A DNA stretch of 16,493 nucleotides from assembly GCA_025201765.1 (NCBI GenBank), contig MU623693.1, forward strand, positions 1 through 16,493. Reading direction: 5' to 3'. Below the pieces are notes generated by a model, which was given only the letters and a program-made list of their open reading frames with translations, did not search any database and had not been told where the DNA came from. Of this stretch, positions 9,449 to 16,493 are shown one piece after another. Origin of the DNA: Daldinia sp. FL1419. Its lineage: Eukaryota; Ascomycota; Sordariomycetes; Xylariales; Hypoxylaceae. How positions within the stretch are numbered: position 1 is the first letter of the stretch; each line of letters opens with the position of its first letter. Position numbers and translations under genes: made by a program.

Positions 9449-9712
9449 ACAAACATTAAATTCTTTTAGAAAATGAATCCTGGAACCATATGATTAAGTC
9501 ATGTGGGTCCATCTCACATGTACCTATGTAAAAGTGGATACCCGGCATATCCAAGGCACCCTTAATTGAAACCGTACCTACTTGGCCAAGACTTTCCAAG
9601 CTCTCGCTTATGGTTTCCTATTGGACTTTTGAATGATCCTTCTCACTCGGGGGATGGACTTTTGGTGGATAAGAGTGGATTCAATACTACTTCTCAATCC
9701 AGGTTCTATTAA

Positions 9713-9991
9713 ACATCAATCTCATTACACATTAAAAAAGAAAAAAAGGAAAAAGAAGATTATTGGCAATGTGAATCCGCTTGGCAACTAATTCATCAAC
9801 ACTTTTCTCATAATGAATCCATTCAATTCATCCGTTCTCTTCTTTCCTTTTCTACATTCATATCTCGTTATTGTTCTTTTCTAGGTCGTTTTATTCGAAC
9901 CAGTCAAAAATTGAAACAAGGAGAGATAGGATACGAAGAAAAGCTGAATGAATGTGTTCGAGACCCTTCGTTTATCTTCCTCGCTTCGTAA
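9713..9991 (+). other. Open frame of 92 codons without an ATG
   Basis: Between an in-frame TAA at 9710-9712 and a TAA at 9989-9991 one + strand frame stays open for 92 codons. From about codon 19 it reads EDYWQCESAWQLIHQHF, then NESIQFIRSLLSFSTFISRY, with a basic stretch RFIRTSQKLKQ later, ending DPSFIFLAS. It contains no methionine codon. It could be an internal exon of a decayed or unannotated gene, a piece of mobile element, or a chance opening favoured by T-rich sequence. I do not recognise the peptide. It ends about 450 bp before the protease start. Confidence 0.22.
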
Positions 9992-10047
9992 TTGACAGGT
10001 TGATAGTTGATGATTAATAGTATATCACTCGATCACGAATAGATCTG

Positions 10048-10061
10048 ATTGCGTACGCAAT
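10048..10061. promoter_or_regulatory. 14-bp perfect palindrome upstream of the protease
   Basis: ATTGCGTACGCAAT is its own reverse complement and lies about 380 bp before the protease ATG. A dyad of this length is what a homodimeric transcription factor would bind. The match to any named factor is unknown to me, and a chance occurrence in 1 kb is unlikely but possible. Confidence 0.35.
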
Positions 10062-10438
10062 ACGTCCATACCGACCTATCGGATATCTATTCACCCTCCG
10101 TTCTTTTCTATATTACTTTATTTTCTGCTTGCGTCTGTGTGTATTTCGTCAACTTGTCAATCCATCTACTATTCACCAATTGACCGGATCGTCGGCTTGT
10201 GGCGACAGGTCATAAAACCAAGCCCCCCGGCTAGTGTCTAACCTAGGTCAGCTTGGTGGATGGTACCCTAGGATTGGGTTGCCTACGCCTGCGGTCTACT
10301 TACCTCGATAATACCTATCTGCTGTTCAACTTCTATCGTTTCCGATCTCTTTTTGCCTCCTAACACGGAGTTTCCTTCCTTCCTTCTTTTTTTCAATACC
10401 CTTTTTTCCTTCTTCGTCAATTCGAGTGGTTGTTCGCC

Positions 10439-11989
10439 ATGAAGTTTTTTCCAGCTCTGCTTATCGTATCCTTCGCGACTAATGTGACAACGGCCCAGAA
10501 AGTCATCCCCGTTAGTTTTGGCAGATCGACGGCCAGGCAGCCGGCGCTCCACAGACGCGCTGGTACATATTCGCAAGAACTGAACAACAACTTGACCGGC
10601 GGCGGTTACTATGCTCAAGTCACTGTGGGAACACCACCTCAAACCGTTGACTTGGTTGTCGACACTGGGAGCAGTGATGTTTGGATATTAGATAGTCGCG
10701 CGAACCTCTGCCGATCTAAAGCAATGCAAAACTACTACGGATATTGCCTATCGACGTATGACCCTTCTAAGAGCTCGACCTACTCCGTCGTTTCCCAAGA
10801 TGAGTTCAGCATCCGCTACGTCGATGGATCAGGGGCTGAAGGAGATTATATTCGAGATACCTTTAGCATCGGGGGGGCCGACATCAAGAAACTTCAAATG
10901 GGCCTTGCCGAAAACTCCACCATCAACTCTGGTCTTTTGGGTATAGGGTTTTCCGCTAATGTTGCCGCCCTAACGCCATATCCTAACATTATGAATTTAT
11001 TCGAGGACCAAGATTTAATTTCCATCCAAGCTTATAGCCTGTATCTGGTATGTATTTTATTTTGATTCCTCGGCAGACCGATTGCGACTGCTACAATGAA
11101 TGCTACGGTGGACTAATTGTTACTATAGGATGATCTATACGCCGAGACGGGAACAATCTTATTTGGTGGTCTAGATACTCAGAAATTCGTCGGCAAGCTT
11201 AAGACAATCGATATTCAACCAGACCGTAACGGCAATTATTCCTCCTTCACCGTTGCGCTCACTTCGTTAACCACAACCGCCGATAATGGGACGGTGACTA
11301 ACTACAGCCGATCCGCCGTTCCGGTTATCCTCGACTCAGGTACTACTTTGACTTATGTTCCTTACACCATGGCAAACCGCATCTTCCGTGCTTTTGGCGC
11401 TGTAGACGACACCTCTGGAACTGGACTAGTGTACATCAACTGTGAGCATCTGGACAACAAGAATTTTACTTTCGACTTCCAGTTTGGTGGCAAGGACGGC
11501 CCTATTATCCAGGTTCCCATTGATGAGCTGGTTTTGGACAATGTAAAGGAATACATTAAGCTGGGACTAGATGTGCCATCTCTACCTTTTGACGACGTGT
11601 GCAGTTTTGGACTGCAGGGAAGCGGTGATTATTATTTGCTAGGAGACACGTTCTTGCGTTCTGCCTACGTAGTCTACGATCTCACCAACAAGCAGATTGG
11701 ACTTGCTCAGGCCAATCTTAACAGTACCGAAAGCAAAATTGTGGAAATTACCAAATCTGGTATTCCGGACGCCAGTGGTGTCGCTTCTCAGGTTGTCGCA
11801 ACACAGGCAGCTACGGGGCATCCAGGAACTGGAAATTCATCGCCTAGTGGAACTTCTGGTACTCCTGGTAGCCAGAGCAGCGAAGGAGCCAGTTCCAAGG
11901 TCGTACCCGCGCCCAGTTGGGAGGTTTTAGTGATGGCTAGCATGGCAAGCTTGGGCGGTTTAATGGGCGCCGGGCTGTTTGTGCTATAG
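10439..11989 (+). CDS. GPI-anchored secreted aspartyl protease, yapsin/OpsB type
   Basis: Join 10439-11047 and 11129-11989 gives 489 residues. The 81-bp intron (GTATGT..ATAG, possible branch point GACTAAT at 11111-11117) is phase 0 and joins AYSLYL to DDLYAETGTILFGG, the usual sequence in this family; if retained, it brings a stop after seven codons. The start is the ATG at 10439, which opens directly on a signal peptide (residues 1-20). A dibasic RR at 39-40 is a likely propeptide cleavage site. The two catalytic aspartates are D75 in DTGSSDVW and D272 in DSGTTLTY, and the flap tyrosine is probably Y127. C91/C103 and C308/C361 are likely disulfides. After the catalytic domain (ending about 410) come a Ser/Gly/Thr-rich linker and a 21-residue hydrophobic C-terminus (469-489), which is the signal for a GPI anchor. 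Family knowledge: pepsin family A1, acting at plasma membrane or wall, often cutting after basic residues. Several N-glycosylation sequons are present. Confidence 0.93.
11048..11128 (+). other. Intron of the aspartyl protease gene
   Basis: Donor GTATGT and acceptor ACTATAG bound 81 bp. Both flanking exons read in the same phase across it, and the joined residues SLYL-DDLYAETG fit the protease family, so this splice is well supported by sequence alone. Confidence 0.9.
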
Positions 11990-12521
11990 GCGGGAGAATT
12001 AATTATTGCAGTAAAGAAATGCATTCGTGGATTTTTCAGAGGAATGGGGAAGCTTGACGAGCCTTCAACCTAGCGGAAGATACCCAAGAAATGTGTGGAA
12101 GCCTACGGGATCCACTTTGTATTATACTTTTTCAGATGCTGCTTTGTAAGTATCTTTCATCTTGGCCTCCTACAGCATCGAAGCCGAGATGGCGACGTCC
12201 TACACATACGTATACTTATTGGTTAGGTAATTCAATATATATTAATCAAGAAGAGCTACCATGATGCTCGTATTATATCTATGCCCGGGTCTCTGTGAGC
12301 TTAAGTATAGGTAAAACGTGCTATTCGTAATTATTATAATATAAATATCGGGCGAACGCGCAGTCGAATAACCTGCGGCAACGGACTTTGTTCTTACAAT
12401 TTCCAAAGTCGTGTAAAGGAGTTGATATGCCTAGTCCCAAGAGGTACTCAAAATTAACTATGATATTTAGTAATACATAACAATTCCATTGACAAAAGGT
12501 CCGAGTGCACAAAAGAATACG
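11990..12521. other. Intergenic region between convergent genes
   Basis: About 530 bp separate the two stop codons, so this holds both 3' untranslated regions. I see no canonical AATAAA for either gene; AT-rich positions such as 12230-12250 and 12328-12346 could serve as polyadenylation signals. Short frames on both strands here look like chance. No RNA gene is visible. Confidence 0.55.
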
Positions 12522-15059
12522 CTAATTCATCTTCTCATAGCGCTCTCTTGCCTTATCCTTAGCCTTGGAGACAAAGTCCGAGTAATCATTCTTCGTAGCG
12601 CGAGCAGCTTCTTCGGCAGCATCTCCGAGTTTGCCGCCTTCAGCCCCAAGGCCCACACCGGGGGTATAAGCCGTAGTTTCAACAATGGCAGTTCGACCAC
12701 CTCCTTCGGTCCCGAGGCCTTCGCCCGTACTCCATCCCATCTTGGCCAGCAAACCAGCTCCTTTCGACACTGTAGGTTTTGCAGGCGGCGGCTCTGCAGC
12801 CGGACCTGCATCTTTAGTTGTCTGGGGATGCTTTCTAGGAAGGTGAGGCTTCGGTTTGCTGGGTTGATTATGCGCCATTCGTCGCTCCTTAGCCCGATCT
12901 CGATAGTTGGACGATGGCTCTTTGCCCAGCGCTTTCAGGTCTGTGACTGCCTTAGTAGTTACAGCGTTATTGCCAAGATTGGACTTGTGCATGTCGCTTA
13001 TCTGTTCATGCCGTCGGAGCGAAGGCTCGTTCTTGAACTTCCGGCGACAGAGTAGACAGCACATTTGGTCGAGGTCAGCATACGACACGAAAGCCATTGG
13101 CTTTGGTGGCGGAGTGTTCAGAGTTATCGGCCCAATGGCATTGGATCCAGTCACGGGCGCCTTAGTTTCGATAGCTTCAGCACTGTTGCTCGTATCCTTC
13201 GGCCCATGGAGCTCGGCATGCTTATTTGCCCACATCTGTAATTGAGGAGCCATGGCAATGACCTTCTTGCCATTGGGAGCGGTAAGATCCTTCTCTGCCT
13301 TCCTTTTCTTAGAATCCTTGCCCGACGGTCGATCGGCGTCATCTTTGAGTTGCCCCGTCTTAGACGGCTTGTCCTCATAGAGGGTTTCGTTAAAAATAGT
13401 AAACTCGTTAGCGTACACCGATGAGTTCCAGTATACGAGCCTTAGGGATTGGTTATGAGTTGCCGTAAAAGTAAACCTGCGATCCTCGCCTTGCAGTGGA
13501 TGTAGAACAGGTATAAAGACACCGGAGTGAATGAATGCGATGGAAACGGGCTTTGAGGCAACGATAAACTGGGGAAAGGCGTTATACTTTGCCATAGCAG
13601 CTCGGGCGTCATCCAGAGTTGAAAATTCGGCAAATCCATAATTACAACTAATGTCCGAATGCTTATCCCGAATCACAAAGACGCGTACCAACGAGCCAAG
13701 TTTGGCACCTAGCCCGCTGGTGTTTCCAACTGGAGCTGTGCTTTTGAGTTTGTTAGGGGTGCTAGATGGCTGTTTGGGCTCCTCTTCCTTAGTTACGTAG
13801 AGTTTCTTGATATCGTTGGCTAAAGTGGTTTCGGTGACAGAAGAGGCCAATTCGCGAATGACGATGAATGGGGATGGGGTCTGCTGTGGACATTCATCGC
13901 TTTTGCCATCAAGCTTCATCTCGGCCGTATTCTCCGCTAACACCAACAGTCAGCCATGTTAAGGACGTGCCCATGCCTATTCTTATAGGAATGCAACTTA
14001 CATGTTCTGGGGGCTTTGCATTGTTTGCAGGTTGCTCGGCGGGAAAAATTCTCGAAATGGCACTATCAATCCAGCGTCAGGCTATAAAATGGGCAGAGGA
14101 TTTCGACTTAGTATTTACCATCGTGCATTTCCAATCGTCCGGATTTGCGACATGTCGCCGTTCCCGACTATAATCTATAGGTATACGAACAGGGGGACCG
14201 TGATGATTGGCGATATCAAGAGTAGGGTAGTTTCTCTCGTAGAAGTCGATAGCATCATCATCGGATCTAAACTCTGCAAATGCGTATAATCGACGATTGC
14301 CTAGTGCGTTTAGTGGTGGCTCGACAACAAGAAATGGCAAATCCATACCAGTTCTATCGTCTGATTTGATACGAATCTCAACGAGACCAGTAGCTCCCAT
14401 ATCCCGCATAACAGCATCGATCTACCAAAATTTTAATATGCTAAAGATACCAAAGCTATTTAGAGCAGAAATACCTCTTGTGTGCCCATTCCATCTGGTA
14501 TATCATCCAACTTTAGAGTATGATAGGGCCGTCCGGATCTAGGTCGACGGTTATCACGGTAATACCCGTCATCGCCAGAGTCGTAAGGTGAGGAAGTGAC
14601 TGATTCGGCGCGTCGGGGACTGCGATTGGAGCGACCTCTTAGATCATCGTGATCCATGTAATGTCGACCCCGACCGCGGTCGTACGGGGCATCGTATTCG
14701 GGTTTGCGGTCATAAGGCTCGCTTCCAGATTTCATGGTGCGATCCGAGTAAGAATGCCGGTATTCAGGAGAGGCATCTCGTCGGTAAGGTGAATTATATC
14801 TTCGTCCAGCGGGAGAGCGCTGGGTACGGTAGGAATCCTCCCCTCTTGGTCCCTTTGGAGGCGTCCTTCTAGGCGATCTAGAGGATTCTTTTCCTCGCAG
14901 GGAAGTCAGCGCAAGCTCATTATTTATCTCTACAAGCGATACTCCAGGCTATATCATTTTACCATGCCGCGAACGATAGTGGTGGTCCCTGGGAGCCGGA
15001 GATCTACGTCTGTGGTAGTCCCGCTCGTCGCGAGGCCGATGGTCATAATCGTCATACAT
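12522..15059 (-). CDS. RBM5/RBM10-like splicing regulator: RRM, RanBP2 zinc finger, RRM, C2H2 finger, G-patch
   Basis: Five exons on the - strand: 15059-14963, 14893-14475, 14421-14119, 14062-14002 and 13936-12522, giving 764 residues. Residues 1-155 are rich in Arg, Asp, Ser and Tyr. RRM1 covers about 156-262, with RNP1-like RLYAFAEF at 216-223. A RanBP2-type zinc finger covers 269-292 (WKCTMCHFENF...C285-x2-C288, cysteines 271, 274, 285, 288). RRM2 covers about 315-430 (RNP1-like CNYGFAEF at 391-398). SKKRKAEK at 502-509 is a likely nuclear signal. A C2H2 finger uses C587, C590, H603, H610, and the G-patch covers about 684-735. This order is that of metazoan RBM5/RBM6/RBM10, which act on 3' splice-site choice; the G-patch typically activates a DEAH helicase. 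The OCRE domain expected between RRM2 and the C2H2 finger is not recognisable. Introns are 69, 53, 56 and 65 bp, three with CTGAC branch points. The first acceptor is uncertain by two residues. Confidence 0.88.
14063..14118 (-). other. Intron 3 of the RBM5-like gene, splitting the RanBP2 zinc finger
   Basis: Donor GTAAAT follows the codons for WKCTM and acceptor TGATAG precedes those for CHFENF, so the finger's first and second cysteines (C271, C274) lie in different exons. A nearer AG after TTTTAT would leave only 37 bp and break the finger's frame. The CTGAC branch point lies about 14 bp before the chosen acceptor. The following exon is only 61 bp, so skipping it would remove most of the finger and shift the frame. 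Confidence 0.85.
14894..14962 (-). other. Intron 1 of the RBM5-like gene
   Basis: Donor GTAAAA lies one base into codon 33, and a GCTGAC branch point lies about 10 bp before a GAG acceptor, giving 69 bp. Acceptors at an earlier TAG (33 bp) or a later AAG (75 bp) would keep the same frame, changing only a few residues in the SR-rich region, so the exact 3' end needs transcript data. In-frame stops within it show that it must be removed. Confidence 0.7.
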
Positions 15060-15245
15060 GTTGATTATTTTGGGTGTTGCGCGAGCACCAAGCTCAATAT
15101 TATGAAAAATTATGGTTGATTATACGGTAAACGGGTAAATGCCAACATAGAGGGATGATTCAAATAGATGGTAGATGAAAAAAGAAAGAAGTTGGGAGAT
15201 TGTTATCTTAGCGAGCTGTTGGATTAGTAAGCCTAAAAAATAGTG
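15060..15245 (-). promoter_or_regulatory. 5' flank of the RBM5-like gene, squeezed against the AT-rich block
   Basis: Only about 190 bp of ordinary sequence lie upstream of the start codon before composition turns AT-rich (gradually, about 15240-15300). It must hold the 5' untranslated region and at least the core promoter. GGTGTTGCGCGAGCACC at about 15072-15088 can form a 6-bp stem. On the - strand a pyrimidine-rich stretch (15175-15195) lies upstream, a common fungal initiator feature. Confidence 0.4.
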
Positions 15246-16493
15246 TGGAAAAATTCTTTCTCTTATAACAATTCCATAAAAAGTCTTACTACTTTATTTT
15301 AAAATTTTAATAAAAATAATAATAATTTAAATTTTATAATTATAATTTTTTTTTATATATTATATAATAATTAAGAATTTTAATTATATTTTAATATAAA
15401 TATATAATTAATATTAATTTAATTATATTATATAAATATATATTTAATATAATTTTAATTATATTTAATTAAATAATATTATTTAAAAATATTGTAAGAA
15501 AAAATTAATTATTTATATTTAATGATTAAAAAATATGGAATTAAATTTTTATAATTTTAATTTATAATTTAAATGTGTAAGATTGGTTAAATCCAGAAAA
15601 TATCAATCTAATAAAGAAATTTCTATTCTTTCTAACCTTTTAACCAATATAATTGAATATTGAAGATTATAAAATTAATTTTAAAAATTTAAATAATTTA
15701 TTAATTTTTAGAAGAGGTAGATGAGGTAATATAATAAATATGCTTAATAATTTTATTATAAATATTTATCTTTATAATATAGGTTAATTTGTATTAATTA
15801 AAAGATTTTGTTATAATGAAAATATATAAATATATATATAAATTATAATTTTATATAATATTAAATGTAATAAATTAATTTAATTCTTGAATTATATAAT
15901 AAAAATTATATTAAAATCTTATTAAATATTAATTTTATTTTTAATTTAAAATGTTTAAAAGAAATATATTGTTTTTAAGAAAATTTTTAATATTAATTTT
16001 AATAAATATAAAATGAGAAAATATTATAAGAAAGTAATAATATTATTTTTGAAATAATTTAAAGATTAAAAAGAATAGATTATTTTTTAAAAAAAAGTTA
16101 TGTTATATGGAGCAAGTAAGAAATTTGCTATTGTTATTGATTTATAAGAATGGATTTTAGTTACTTTGTAAGTAATAATGTTAGTATTTTAAAAATGGGT
16201 ATCTATTTAAATAATAATATATTAAAAAAAATTAATAATAGAATATTAATTTTTAAAAATATTATTTATTTTTTTAAAAATTATATCTATATTATAAATA
16301 TAAATTAAAAGGGAAAAGGAAAGGTTTATAAAAATATTTTTATTATTTGTTATAAAAATAATAATATTAATAATTTTAATAAAGAAGAAAATTTTTATAA
16401 AAGAAAATTAATTAAATAAAATAAATAATTAAATAAATATTAAAATAATTTGAATAAATAAAAGAAAAATAATATAAATATTAATTAATATTT
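15246..16493. other. AT-rich, RIP-like block to the end of the window
   Basis: About 1.25 kb of strongly AT-rich sequence resembling the left block. A 10-bp inverted repeat (ATTGGTTAAA at 15582-15591, TTTAACCAAT at 15639-15648) and a possible transposase trace (16097-16206) are the only structures noticed. No intact gene is present. Confidence 0.55.
16097..16206 (+). pseudogene. Possible trace of a pogo/Fot1-like DDE transposase
   Basis: One + strand frame reads YGASKKFAIVIDL-stop-EWILVTL, broken by stops that a single transition could create. The order resembles the segment Q-x-x-x-REWVTVIE that follows the first catalytic Asp in fungal Fot1/pogo transposases. Only about 25 residues can be aligned by eye, and the downstream sequence does not show the next motif, so this is tentative. 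Confidence 0.25.

Larger units (their letters stand above)
9449..10438 (+). promoter_or_regulatory. Upstream region of the aspartyl protease gene
   Basis: About 990 bp of ordinary composition precede the protease start codon. The last 100 bp are pyrimidine-rich (CCTTCCTTCCTTC and T runs at about 10370-10410), as is common just upstream of fungal transcription starts. The stretch also holds a 14-bp palindrome (10048-10061), two CCTAGG sites (10241-10246 and 10268-10273) and a frame without ATG (9713-9991), which are listed separately where they merit it. I see no confident TATA box. Confidence 0.45.

Noticed and set aside
10430..10438. An upstream TTG that would add three residues (MFA) to the protease
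   Set aside because: Fungal nuclear genes rarely start at TTG, and the ATG at 10439 opens directly on a well-formed signal peptide.
10283..10642. A 119-codon frame on the - strand opposite the protease start
   Set aside because: It overlaps the signal peptide and propeptide coding region on the other strand, has no recognisable domain, and is best explained as a shadow of that gene and its pyrimidine-rich leader.
12146..12176. GTAAGT...CTACAG as an intron in the protease 3' region
   Set aside because: At 31 bp it is shorter than any plausible fungal intron, and no coding frame depends on it.
12489..13055. A 188-codon + strand frame
   Set aside because: It lies wholly opposite the last exon of the RBM5-like gene, whose C2H2 and G-patch motifs are clear; the + strand frame has no recognisable domain.
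15582..15648. Ten-base inverted repeat ATTGGTTAAA / TTTAACCAAT as a transposon end pair
   Set aside because: The enclosed 47 bp hold nothing, no target duplication is visible, and such arms arise easily in this composition.

Overview
The window looks like nuclear DNA of a filamentous ascomycete whose genome is split into normal gene-bearing DNA and very AT-rich blocks. The genes have short introns (53-81 bp) with GT..AG ends and CTGAC-type branch points. The AT-rich blocks carry transposon relics changed almost only by C-to-T and G-to-A transitions, which is the mark of repeat-induced point mutation (RIP). I cannot name the species from sequence alone.

Layout: 1-9430 is an AT-rich block made of nested, decayed retroelements. 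It begins with a Ty1/Copia-like polymerase relic on the + strand (about 533-1900, probably from base 1). A short, unmutated retroposon fragment on the - strand (1154-1484) is inserted in it, with a perfect 19-bp target-site duplication. Next comes a featureless AT-rich stretch with a few small patches of normal composition (2868-2925, 3118-3268). A LINE-type relic on the + strand follows (about 3300-6300), with recognisable endonuclease, reverse transcriptase and C-terminal zinc-knuckle motifs. Two more copies of the 1154-1484 fragment lie inverted to it at 7594-7927 and 8586-8919; these two are strongly RIP-mutated. A possible pogo-type transposase tail lies on the - strand at 8037-8245.

9449-15245 is an island of ordinary composition holding two convergent protein genes. 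The first is a GPI-anchored secreted aspartyl protease of the yapsin/OpsB type (10439-11989, one intron). The second is an RBM5/RBM10-like splicing regulator on the - strand (15059 down to 12522, five exons, about 764 residues) with SR/RD-rich N-terminus, RRM, RanBP2 zinc finger, second RRM, C2H2 finger and G-patch. From about 15250 to the end the sequence is AT-rich and mutated again, with at most a trace of a pogo/Fot1-like transposase.

The two genes share no evident pathway: one acts at the cell surface, the other in the nucleus. The main interest lies in the AT-rich block. One spared and two mutated copies of the same element give a direct readout of RIP, and the surviving base changes strand preference inside single elements. 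I see no CRISPR array, rRNA, tRNA or prokaryotic-type feature, and no clearly new gene system.
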